Source: SAR202 cluster bacterium (GTDB lineage: Bacteria; Chloroflexota; Dehalococcoidia; SAR202; GCA-002694895). Taken from it: DNA of 21,353 bases. Position numbers and translations under genes: made by a program. The first letter of the stretch is position 1. Each line of letters begins with the position of its first letter. Shown piece by piece: positions 7,496 through 14,540 of this stretch. The stretch spans positions 1 to 21,353 of the forward strand of contig VFGQ01000104.1 of assembly GCA_009391605.1 (NCBI GenBank). The letters run 5' to 3'. The notes below the pieces were generated by a model. That model had not been told where the DNA came from and searched no databases. It worked only from the letters and a program-made list of their open reading frames with translations.

Positions 7496-8272
7496 TTTTT
7501 GTAACCACTTATTAAATGTTTTATCCCAAGATACATTTTTTTTATTCATTGCATTTGGTTCATGATAATGATCTACATCTTTAAAGATATATATCATGTT
7601 TCTATTATTGTTATCTTTTATTTTGGAATAAAAATCTTTTGATTGATCAATATAAATTTGTTCTTCTAGTTCTGTATAAGTTAAAAGGATAGGAATTTTG
7701 ATTTCTTCATTATCATATATGGGGCTTATTGATTTAGATGAAATATTTTTGGTGATTATTTGCTCAACATACTTTTTTGTATATTTGGTTAAATCATAAA
7801 CACCACTTGATAGAATCAATCCATTGATTTGGTTATGTTTACTTGCATAATATGCGAGGTGTGCACCTGCACTATGTCCTGCAAGAATTATATCTATATT
7901 TTCTCCATATTGTTTTTTAATAAAATTTATACTGTTATTTATATCTTCTATTTGTTCCTTAAATTTTGATTTTGGGGCTAATCTATATCCGGGAACTACT
8001 AGATTCAAATTGTAATTTTTAAAATATTCATACGTAAATAACATCCATTCAGGATATCCAAATTCCCAAGCTCCGCCATGGATATTGAATAAAAAAATAT
8101 TATTAATATCTATTTGTTTTGGGAAGGTATAAATTCTTTGTGCTTTATCAGGCCCATACTGGAAAAAGTTTGAATATTTTTTCTTTCTATATTTATCAGA
8201 TTTAATTAAAACAGATTCAGCCCAAGCATCTGCAGCAGGGCTCATAGGAGGTTGATCATCATATTTAATCAT
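7487..8272 (-). CDS. Alpha/beta hydrolase, esterase/arylformamidase-like
   Basis: A 261-residue alpha/beta hydrolase of the HSL/BD-FAE/kynurenine-formamidase group. It shows the oxyanion-hole motif HGGAW at 65-69, the nucleophile elbow GHSAG with Ser134, a YRLAP segment at 96-100 typical of this group, and a C-terminal DVDHYHEP in which His235 or His237 is the likely catalytic base. The acid is less clear (the ELEEQ region at 201-205). No signal peptide is present, so it is cytoplasmic. It overlaps the upstream Ogt gene by eight bases, so both are read from one mRNA. It likely cleaves a small ester or N-formyl bond; true kynurenine formamidase activity is possible but no tryptophan-pathway neighbour supports it. 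Confidence 0.85.
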   Translation of the reverse strand: MIKYDDQPPMSPAADAWAESVLIKSDKYRKKKYSNFFQYGPDKAQRIYTFPKQIDINNIFLFNIHGGAWEFGYPEWMLFTYEYFKNYNLNLVVPGYRLAPKSKFKEQIEDINNSINFIKKQYGENIDIILAGHSAGAHLAYYASKHNQINGLILSSGVYDLTKYTKKYVEQIITKNISSKSISPIYDNEEIKIPILLTYTELEEQIYIDQSKDFYSKIKDNNNRNMIYIFKDVDHYHEPNAMNKKNVSWDKTFNKWLQKLA

Positions 8273-8753
8273 TTTTTTGTTCTAACTCCAATAAATAATC
8301 TTTTCTGTCTAGACCACCCCCATAACCAACCAGTTTTCCTGATTTCCCTATTACTCTGTGGCAAGGAACAATTATGCTTATTGGGTTTGCATTATTTGCA
8401 TTTCCAATAGCTCTTGAAGCTTTTGGATTTCCAATGAGTTTTGCCTGATCTGAATAACTTACAGTTTTGGCATAGGGTATTTTTTTTAGTGCTTCCCAAG
8501 CTTTGAGTTGAAAATTTGTTCCGGATAAATCTAAAGGAATATTAAAATGTTTTCTTTTGCCGTTAAAATATTCAGTTAATTGTAAAATAGTTTTTTCAAT
8601 AATAATATTTTTTTTATCTTCGAAAATTACATCATTTTTATTCCAATCTTTCAATCTTTCAAAAGTATGATGTATTGCTGTTAGTGCCTTGCTAGTTGCT
8701 GCTAGATGTAAAGGCCCAATAGGAGAATCAATTTGATAATAATAACTGTTCAT
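8265..8753 (-). CDS. ogt: Methylated-DNA--protein-cysteine methyltransferase
   Basis: A 162-residue suicide repair protein that transfers the alkyl group from O6-alkylguanine (or O4-alkylthymine) to its own cysteine. The active-site motif is PCHRVIG with acceptor Cys131. It is preceded by ASRAIGNANNANP, where the Arg is the finger residue that flips out the damaged base. It is followed by GYGGGLDRKDYLLELE, the conserved substrate-pocket helix. Length matches Ogt rather than the two-domain Ada. The N-terminal part begins with YYYQIDSPIGPLHLAA, the usual first strand of the family. No strong Shine-Dalgarno is seen before the ATG at 8753. The gene overlaps the esterase by eight bases, an arrangement with no obvious repair logic. 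Confidence 0.95.
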   Translation of the reverse strand: MNSYYYQIDSPIGPLHLAATSKALTAIHHTFERLKDWNKNDVIFEDKKNIIIEKTILQLTEYFNGKRKHFNIPLDLSGTNFQLKAWEALKKIPYAKTVSYSDQAKLIGNPKASRAIGNANNANPISIIVPCHRVIGKSGKLVGYGGGLDRKDYLLELEQKND

Positions 8754-8779
8754 TTTTTTAAATGATCCTTGTATATTTG

Positions 8780-8809
8780 TTGTATGATGAAATTACCAAA
8801 GATTATTAT
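8780..8809 (+). promoter_or_regulatory. Candidate promoter for the amidase gene
   Basis: TTGTAT at 8780-8785 and TATTAT at 8804-8809 are separated by 18 bases and match the -35/-10 pattern moderately. Initiation would fall near 8816, leaving a leader of about 18 bases that contains the GGAG ribosome-binding site at 8825-8828. This supports the downstream start at 8834 over the longer reading frame. Confidence 0.35.
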
Positions 8810-8824
8810 ATCAAACCAAATATT

Positions 8825-8828
8825 GGAG
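8825..8828 (+). promoter_or_regulatory. Ribosome-binding site deciding the amidase start
   Basis: GGAG lies five bases before ATG 8834. The in-frame upstream ATG at 8762 has no such site and would add a 24-residue tail unlike the amidase family, so 8834 is chosen. Confidence 0.7.
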
Positions 8829-8833
8829 TTAAA

Positions 8834-10321
8834 ATGAATGATAAAGAAATTTTATATCAATCATTAGTTGAAATTAAAAAGTTAATTACCAATAAAGAAT
8901 TATCACCAGTGGAATTGACAGAAATGGCATTGGAAAGGATAGAAGAAACCAATGATAAAACGAATGCTTTTTTAAATGTATATCCTGAAATGGCAATTAA
9001 TGATGCAAAAAAAGTTGAACAAAAGATTATAAATGGAGAACCTTTAGGTTTGATGGCAGGAATTCCTACCTCCGTTAAAGACCTTGAACCTGTAAAAGAT
9101 ATGATAACTACAAGAGGTTCTTTACTGACCAAAGATGAAGTCTCAGATACAGATCAGATTGGAGTTGAACGAATTAAGCAACAAGATGGCATTATATTAG
9201 GTAAAACAAATGTTCCTGAATCAGGATCTAGCGGAACAACTGAAAATAAATTAGGAGATGATTGTCGAAATCCATGGAATTTGGATCATACTGCTGGAGG
9301 TTCAAGTGGTGGGACAGGAGCTTCAGTAGCATCTGGCGTAACTCCTGTTGCACAGGGTTCAGATGGAGGTGGTTCAATTAGAATTCCATCTTCTTTCTGT
9401 GGAATATATGGTATAAAAGGAACACAGGGCAGAATTCCTAGAAGACATGCTGGATTATCAAGCTGGCACCCTGTTAATTTTTCATGTATGGGGCCAATGA
9501 GTAGATATGTTATTGATAGTGCAATTATGATGCAGGCAATGGCTGGACCTCACCCAGATGCTGAGTCGGGGACTATACAGACTGCACCTCCTGATTTTAT
9601 ATCAAATATAGAAAAAGGTATCTCAGGTAAGAAGATCGCTTGGTCTCAAGATTTTGGTTGCAGGCCAATTCACCCTGATGTTAAAACCAATACCCAAAAC
9701 GCAGTGAAAGTATTTGAAGAATTGGGAGCGAAAGTAGAACCTTTTGATTTTACTTTCGATTTAGATGAACTAGAAGAACCTATAATGAAAGTACTTGGAT
9801 TTGCTTCAAGGTATGCATCTGGTGGTGAAGAGTTACTAAAAAAAGATCCTGATGCTTTTATGCCTCATGTTTATAATACAATTTTAAGAGGAAAAGATGT
9901 CAGAGCAGACGATTATGTAAGAGCACTTGCTAGATTATATGAATACAGAGCTTACGTAGAATCAATTTTTGAAGAATATGATTTTATAAGTGCTCCAACC
10001 ATGGCTATTCCAGCAAACAAAATTAATGAAAGATCATTTTTTGAAAATGGAAAAGTTATATTTAAAGAATGGAATGATGAGATAAAATTTAATAGCAATG
10101 ATCATGATTTTTCTACATGGAATTATGTTTACCATGCAATGACATCTTTGTTTAATTGGAGTGGTAACCCAGCAGCTACTCTTCCTGCCGGATTTTCTAA
10201 GGATGGATTACCTACAGGATTGCAGATTATTGGTAAAAAAGAAAATGAAGTAGGTGTTCTTCAAGCTTCAAGGGCATATGAGATTGCTCGTCCTTGGCAC
10301 GAAGACAAACCAAATATTTAG
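8834..10321 (+). CDS. Amidase-signature family amidase
   Basis: A 495-residue amidase-signature enzyme that hydrolyses a carboxamide to acid and ammonia (or amine) with a Ser-cisSer-Lys triad. Counted from the start at 8834, Lys82 lies in PTSVKDLEP, the cis-Ser is in GGSSGG (S157/S158), and the nucleophile Ser181 is in SDGGGSIRIP. The C-terminal NPAATLPAGFSKDGLPTGLQ is the usual family ending. Length is normal. It is not next to GatB or GatC genes and carries the variable middle region of catabolic amidases, so a free-standing amidase is more likely than the tRNA-dependent amidotransferase subunit. Nearest relatives by pattern are aryl- and acyl-amidases. The gene stands alone, convergent with the M19 homologue. 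Confidence 0.9.
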   Translation: MNDKEILYQSLVEIKKLITNKELSPVELTEMALERIEETNDKTNAFLNVYPEMAINDAKKVEQKIINGEPLGLMAGIPTSVKDLEPVKDMITTRGSLLTKDEVSDTDQIGVERIKQQDGIILGKTNVPESGSSGTTENKLGDDCRNPWNLDHTAGGSSGGTGASVASGVTPVAQGSDGGGSIRIPSSFCGIYGIKGTQGRIPRRHAGLSSWHPVNFSCMGPMSRYVIDSAIMMQAMAGPHPDAESGTIQTAPPDFISNIEKGISGKKIAWSQDFGCRPIHPDVKTNTQNAVKVFEELGAKVEPFDFTFDLDELEEPIMKVLGFASRYASGGEELLKKDPDAFMPHVYNTILRGKDVRADDYVRALARLYEYRAYVESIFEEYDFISAPTMAIPANKINERSFFENGKVIFKEWNDEIKFNSNDHDFSTWNYVYHAMTSLFNWSGNPAATLPAGFSKDGLPTGLQIIGKKENEVGVLQASRAYEIARPWHEDKPNI

Positions 10322-10329
10322 TATTAAAT

Positions 10330-10343
10330 AGTTTGATCAAACT
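10330..10343. repeat. 14-bp perfect palindrome AGTTTGATCAAACT
   Basis: A perfect palindrome nine bases after the amidase stop. As RNA it could form a five-base-pair stem with a GATC loop, but no U-run follows, so it is a poor intrinsic terminator. It could equally be a protein-binding site or chance. Confidence 0.4.
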
Positions 10344-10369
10344 CCAAAATCTGAAAAACTCAAAATTAT

Positions 10370-10427
10370 AGATGTGATTTCTAAATATTAATAACGCTTT
10401 ATAATTATGGATTATCCAATCACATCT
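10370..10427. repeat. 10-bp inverted repeat between convergent genes
   Basis: AGATGTGATT at 10370-10379 is matched exactly by its reverse complement AATCACATCT at 10418-10427, with a 38-base AT-rich spacer. The right arm is the last coding segment of the M19 homologue (encoding DVI near its C-terminus). Transcripts from either gene could pair the arms into a long-loop hairpin in this convergent region. Confidence 0.4.
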
Positions 10428-11611
10428 TTATAAACTCTAAGATAATTTAATCCTAAAAGTTTTCTGATTTCTTCTTCGTTAAAGCCTCGTTCAGCTAATT
10501 TGATTGTTAAATTTGGCCAATCTCCAAAATCATTATATCCTTCTATTTTCCAGTCTGCATATTTTGGTGAGACTCTGTGTTCCTCTCTAAAACCAGTCCA
10601 ATTAAATGCTCCTATTTTAGTTTTAGGCATTTCAGTTGGAAATTCAAAGAGAGAATCAGTGCCAGGGCCAGGACCCATTTTGTCTGTCCCTACACACACA
10701 TGATCAATTCCTATAACATTTACAAGATGTTCTATATGTAAAGCCCAATGATCAAGGGTTGCATTAGGAGTTTCATCTTGAATAAATACTGGAATGATTA
10801 CAACTCCAAAAAACCCGCCATTATCTGCAATAGCTTTAGCAAGTTTATCGCTTTTTCCTCTATCATGTTTGCAGACTGCTGCACTTGATGAATGAGTAAT
10901 TACAACTGGTGCATTTGAAGTTTCCATAGCATCCCAACCGACTTGTTCGCTACAATGACTGACATCGACTAACATTTTCATATCATTAAGTTTACTTACT
11001 AATTCCTTGCCAAAATATGATAATCCGCTTTTATGTATTTCAGTACAACCGTCACCTACAAGGTTTCTTAAATTATATGTTAACTGCACTACTCTTAATC
11101 CAAGATTATAAAAGAAATCAACTTTATTTAAATCAGTTCCAAAAGGAGTGGTATCCTGAAAGTCAAATATAATTCCATATTTACCTGTTTCATGAGCTTC
11201 TATAATATGATCTGCTGTAGTAACTAACATTAATTTTTCAGGTATTGCATTTATGATTGAAATTGCATTTGCTATTCCATTTACGGATATCTGATATGCA
11301 TCTTCAATTTTTGCAGGGCCAGCATATGTCCCACTTGCAATATTTACTCCTGATTTTTTCCATAAATCTAAATATTGATTTCTTGCATCCTGACTGTTTT
11401 TGATTTCATCGGCTATCATATTAGATAATAATCCCCTAGTTTCATCTTGTGAGAGTCCATCTTTATACCAACCATCTAATGCTTTCCTCATATTGTCAGT
11501 GAACAAAGCACCTGAAGTGATTGGAGGTTGTTGAGAGTCAATTACAAGTGCTTCTTTGTGTAATTTTATAGCTTCATCTTTACTTAGACTAGGTTTATCT
11601 CTATAAGCCAT
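10412..11611 (-). CDS. M19 (membrane/renal dipeptidase) family protein with altered metal site
   Basis: A 399-residue protein with clear M19 dipeptidase architecture: the LTYNLRNLVGDGCTE segment (177-191), VDVSHCSE with His219, VVITHSSSAAV with His240, the catalytic-region VGTD with Asp310, and the C-terminal LGLNYLRVY. Aligning by eye with the renal dipeptidase pattern, the N-terminal HxD ligands fall at Gln27 and Pro29 (in VIDSQQPP). The bridging Glu falls at Gln152 (in FDFQDTTP). Three of five ligands of the binuclear zinc site are therefore replaced. No signal peptide is present although animal relatives are exported. It may use one metal, act on another substrate or be non-catalytic. AAGGAA, nine bases before the ATG, supports the start. 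It is divergent from the B3/4 gene and convergent with the amidase. Confidence 0.85.
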   Translation of the reverse strand: MAYRDKPSLSKDEAIKLHKEALVIDSQQPPITSGALFTDNMRKALDGWYKDGLSQDETRGLLSNMIADEIKNSQDARNQYLDLWKKSGVNIASGTYAGPAKIEDAYQISVNGIANAISIINAIPEKLMLVTTADHIIEAHETGKYGIIFDFQDTTPFGTDLNKVDFFYNLGLRVVQLTYNLRNLVGDGCTEIHKSGLSYFGKELVSKLNDMKMLVDVSHCSEQVGWDAMETSNAPVVITHSSSAAVCKHDRGKSDKLAKAIADNGGFFGVVIIPVFIQDETPNATLDHWALHIEHLVNVIGIDHVCVGTDKMGPGPGTDSLFEFPTEMPKTKIGAFNWTGFREEHRVSPKYADWKIEGYNDFGDWPNLTIKLAERGFNEEEIRKLLGLNYLRVYKDVIG

Positions 11612-11770
11612 GATTTATTCCTTTTTTTGTAAATTTTTTGATATTTTCATCTGTTAAAGATCATAATAACATATCATTGATTATTAATTTTACTATGATA
11701 ATTCTTCCAATAACATTTATGAAATTTAATCTCAATAAAAATTTATATTCATTTATATATATTTATAACT

Positions 11771-11776
11771 TATAAT
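11771..11776 (+). promoter_or_regulatory. -10 hexamer TATAAT for the B3/4-domain gene
   Basis: A perfect TATAAT ends nine bases before ATG 11786. No ribosome-binding site fits in the gap. Initiation at the usual distance would leave a leader of about two or three bases, so the transcript would be practically leaderless. The -35 position is not recognisable. Confidence 0.45.
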
Positions 11777-11785
11777 GCACAATAT

Positions 11786-12484
11786 ATGGCAAACATTGAA
11801 AATATTATAAATTTAGAAATAACCAGGGAATGGAAAGATGCTTTTCCAGGAGCTTCCGTTGGTGTACTTGTAATTAGAAATACGTTGAATCCAAAAAATA
11901 ATCCTGATTTAGATAATAAGATGAAAGAGATTGAAGATGAAATTCGTAATAATTTTTCTGAATCTGGTAGGGAAGGAATTCGTACACTACCTACCATACG
12001 ATCATATAGTGAATATTATAAGAAATTTAAGAAAACTTATCATGTAATGTTACAACTTGAATCAGTTGCTTTAAAAAACCGGAATCTCCCACGTATTTCA
12101 GCCCTTGTGAGTGCTATGTTTGCTGCCGAATTAAAAAATCAACTGTTAACTGCCGGACATGATATATCAAAATTGCAACGACCTGTTGTGCTTAATATCG
12201 CTAAAGGAAATGAATCTTTTACTGGCATGAATGGAAAAGTACAGAATCTTAATCCTGATGATATGTTTATATCTGATAATGTTGGTGTTATATCATCTAT
12301 AATCTATGGGCCAGATAACCGTACACCTATAACATCTAATACTACAGATGTTATGTTTACTGTTTATGGGCCTTCAGGTATTTCAACTGAGCAGATAAAG
12401 AATCATCTTGAAGATATATCTTCATATGTAAAACTTGTTTCTTCTGATGCAGTTACTGAAATACTTGAAATTTATAGTGGCTGA
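11786..12484 (+). CDS. Stand-alone B3/4 (PheRS beta tRNA-binding-like) domain protein
   Basis: A 232-residue protein matching the B3/4 domain known from the beta subunit of phenylalanyl-tRNA synthetase, where it forms the editing site that removes mis-attached tyrosine. Diagnostic parts are LPRISALVSAMFAAEL (about 103-118) and LTAGHDISKL (122-131), followed by a DN-x-GVISSIIYGPD segment, the usual order in free-standing B3/4 proteins. No catalytic synthetase domain is present. A trans-editing or other aminoacyl-related role is inferred, not shown. The first 70 residues, including a Lys/Glu-rich helix, lie before the core. It is a single gene, divergent from the M19 homologue across 174 bases and convergent with the alpha-hydroxy-acid oxidase. 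Confidence 0.82.
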   Translation: MANIENIINLEITREWKDAFPGASVGVLVIRNTLNPKNNPDLDNKMKEIEDEIRNNFSESGREGIRTLPTIRSYSEYYKKFKKTYHVMLQLESVALKNRNLPRISALVSAMFAAELKNQLLTAGHDISKLQRPVVLNIAKGNESFTGMNGKVQNLNPDDMFISDNVGVISSIIYGPDNRTPITSNTTDVMFTVYGPSGISTEQIKNHLEDISSYVKLVSSDAVTEILEIYSG

Positions 12485-12501
12485 TTGTATTTTCTTACAA
12501 T
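12484..12501. terminator. Weak hairpin between convergent genes
   Basis: ATTGTA (12484-12489) and TACAAT (12496-12501) form a six-base-pair stem around a TTTTCT loop just after the B3/4 stop. It could contribute to ending transcripts of the B3/4 gene or, from the other side, the oxidase operon. The stem is AT-rich and no long U-run follows, so the call is weak. Confidence 0.25.
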
Positions 12502-12520
12502 AACAAATATTAGGTTTAAT

Positions 12521-13606
12521 TTAAGTTAATCTGTTTTTGGGCATATTTACCCAAGTAGACATTTCGTGAGGATTGGTTACAGGATCGGATTTGCATACAT
12601 GATTAGAATTTAATTGATTCGTAGATGTAACACCAAGAAATCCAAGTGCACTTACATATTCATCTTCTAATATTTCAAGAGTACGGATCAAACCTGCTTC
12701 TCCTCCTGCTGCCAGCCCCCAGCATTGCATTTTCCCTATAGCAACACTGTCAGCACCAAGTGCTATTGCTTTTGCAATATCACTTCCTCTTTGTACTCCT
12801 CCATCTATTACTATTTTAGCTTTTTTATCTACAGCCTCTACTATTTCAGGAAGCATATCCATTGTTCCTAATCCATAATCTAATTGACGTCCGCCGTGAT
12901 TAGAAACCCAAATCACATCTGCACCATGATCCATAGCTATTTTTGCATCTTCTTTAGTTGCAATTCCTTTTAAAATAAGTGGAAGATCAGACATTGCATG
13001 TATTTTGTCTAAAGAATCCCATGTAACTGAAGCTGCATAGAGTGGATTAAAAGGAGTTCTTGTAGATCTGGCATTGTATTTACTTATCATCGGCCTTTCT
13101 CTTCTACTTAATCTTGGAGTGTCCACTGTTATACATAATGCTTTATAATCTGCTTTAACTGCCCTTGAAACCATTTCCTGTGTCCATTTTTCATCACCAT
13201 GAATATATAACTGATATACTTTTGGATTGTCAGCAGTTTGTGCGATTGTTTCTAAATTTGGTTCACTAACTGAACTTATTACATCAATCACATTGAATTT
13301 ATGTGCAGCTTTAGTTGCTACAGAGGCTCCGTCTTTTGTAAAATTTTGCTGAGATCCGATTGGAGCTAATAAAATTGGTATTCTTATTTTATAACCTAGA
13401 AATTCTGAAGAAGAATCAATTGATGAAGTGTTAATTAGCACTCTAGGCCTGAATGCAAGTTTATCAAATGCCAATCTATTTCTTCGCATTGTTGTTTCTG
13501 ATTCAGCACCGCCAACCAGATAATCCCAAGGGCCTTGTTCAAGGTTATTTCTAGCTAGCTGGATTATTTGTTCATTAGATGTTATATCTTCAATATTTAG
13601 ATTCAT
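12521..13606 (-). CDS. FMN-dependent alpha-hydroxy-acid oxidase/dehydrogenase
   Basis: A 361-residue TIM-barrel flavoenzyme of the glycolate oxidase/lactate oxidase/mandelate dehydrogenase family, oxidising an L-alpha-hydroxy acid to the alpha-keto acid. Counted from ATG 13606, it has WDYL with Tyr29, YQLY with Tyr134, Lys213 in LKGI, the active-site signature SNHGGRQLD at 235-243 with base His237 and substrate-binding Arg240, and the FMN phosphate loop DGGVQRGSD at 268-276. All catalytic residues of the family are present. A TTG-started frame reaches 13621, but AGGGG at 13615-13611 precedes the ATG at 13606, which is preferred; this leaves seven bases after the amidase-like gene. It is the last gene of a leftward three-gene operon. 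No membrane-binding insert is visible, so a soluble enzyme is likely; oxygen or another acceptor cannot be decided. Confidence 0.93.
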   Translation of the reverse strand: MNLNIEDITSNEQIIQLARNNLEQGPWDYLVGGAESETTMRRNRLAFDKLAFRPRVLINTSSIDSSSEFLGYKIRIPILLAPIGSQQNFTKDGASVATKAAHKFNVIDVISSVSEPNLETIAQTADNPKVYQLYIHGDEKWTQEMVSRAVKADYKALCITVDTPRLSRRERPMISKYNARSTRTPFNPLYAASVTWDSLDKIHAMSDLPLILKGIATKEDAKIAMDHGADVIWVSNHGGRQLDYGLGTMDMLPEIVEAVDKKAKIVIDGGVQRGSDIAKAIALGADSVAIGKMQCWGLAAGGEAGLIRTLEILEDEYVSALGFLGVTSTNQLNSNHVCKSDPVTNPHEMSTWVNMPKNRLT

Positions 13607-13610
13607 TTTT

Positions 13611-13615
13611 CCCCT
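13611..13615 (-). promoter_or_regulatory. Ribosome-binding site deciding the hydroxy-acid oxidase start
   Basis: AGGGG on the minus strand, four bases before ATG 13606, overlaps the TAG stop of the upstream gene. It favours ATG 13606 over the TTG at 13621. Confidence 0.65.
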
Positions 13616-14537
13616 ATACAAGATATTTTTTATTTACTTTAAGAAGATATGTATAAGTTGGATTAACAAACTGAGTTACTCTTGCTTCTAATATTTGTGC
13701 AAGTAACATAAATGCTTCCTTTTTATCAATTGAATATGATTCTTCCATCCACAATATCATTTCTTGTAATCCTAATCTGAAAGCATCTTCAGCAGGTTTC
13801 CCCTGTGCGGTTGCCATGATATGGGTTTCATTTTCTATTCTTGGCCATGTCATACTTTTTGGTTTTATTGAGGAATTACAACGTAATTTAACCTTGCCTC
13901 CGGTTTCTATCCCACCACCACCACAAATTTCACCATCACCTTGAATAGCATGCATATCTCCTATATGTAAAAGTGCTCCGTCATGAAAAACTGGCAACAT
14001 AACTGTTGCTCCGTTTGTTATTTCTTGAATATCAAAATTCCCTCCCCATTCTGCTGCCCATCCGTTATGTTTTGTTTCTCTTTCAGGAGCAACGCCTACT
14101 ACTCCTAACATAGGTTTGATTGGTATTGAAAGTTTTTTATTCCAAACGATTTTTCCTTCAGATATTTTGCAGACTTTAAATACTTCTCCTACCTGCGATG
14201 GGCCAAGATATGATGGCAGAGCTCCGGTAGATCCGCTGTATCTAGTCCATCCTATTTCAATAGGATTAATTTCACCTATATCAACACTTAGCATTTCACC
14301 AGCTTTGGTATCATTGATCCATATACATCCAGAAGTAGGATTACCTCTGTCAGTTGGCATCGAGTCACTTCTGTGTTGATTATATATATCTCTTAATTCT
14401 GCAGGTATGAGATCAGAATCAGGACCTCTGTTCATTTGAGTTTCAACTTCAAACCACTCATTTTGATCTACTTTTTCTACTGGTTTGTTATTAGGTGAAT
14501 GCTCGAAATAAAGTATTTCTTTATTTATTTTTTTCAT
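13614..14537 (-). CDS. Acetamidase/formamidase family protein
   Basis: A 307-residue member of the FmdA/AmdA family, which hydrolyses formamide, acetamide or related small amides to ammonia and acid using a metal site. The strongest signature is HIGDMHAIQGDGEICGGGGIETGG (about 191-214 in two parts: HIGDMHAIQGDGE, then ICGGGGIETGG). The N-terminal IWINDTKAGEMLSVDIGEI segment is also typical. Length is close to the family norm. It is the middle gene of a leftward operon, three bases after the alpha/beta hydrolase and seven before the hydroxy-acid oxidase. There is no clear Shine-Dalgarno, so re-initiation after the upstream stop is likely. Many family members have never been tested, and this one may act on an amide intermediate rather than formamide. 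It is unrelated in fold to the amidase at 8834. Confidence 0.9.
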   Translation of the reverse strand: MKKINKEILYFEHSPNNKPVEKVDQNEWFEVETQMNRGPDSDLIPAELRDIYNQHRSDSMPTDRGNPTSGCIWINDTKAGEMLSVDIGEINPIEIGWTRYSGSTGALPSYLGPSQVGEVFKVCKISEGKIVWNKKLSIPIKPMLGVVGVAPERETKHNGWAAEWGGNFDIQEITNGATVMLPVFHDGALLHIGDMHAIQGDGEICGGGGIETGGKVKLRCNSSIKPKSMTWPRIENETHIMATAQGKPAEDAFRLGLQEMILWMEESYSIDKKEAFMLLAQILEARVTQFVNPTYTYLLKVNKKYLV

Positions 14538-14540
14538 GAT

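Noticed and set aside
8762..8833. 24-codon N-terminal extension of the amidase
   Set aside because: No ribosome-binding site at 8762, the added residues do not fit the family, and GGAG before 8834 marks the better start.
10500..10703. 67-residue plus-strand frame inside the M19 gene
   Set aside because: Entirely inside a well-supported coding region and without any recognised motif.
13607..13621. TTG start for the alpha-hydroxy-acid oxidase
   Set aside because: ATG 13606 has AGGGG just upstream, and the five extra residues have no family support.
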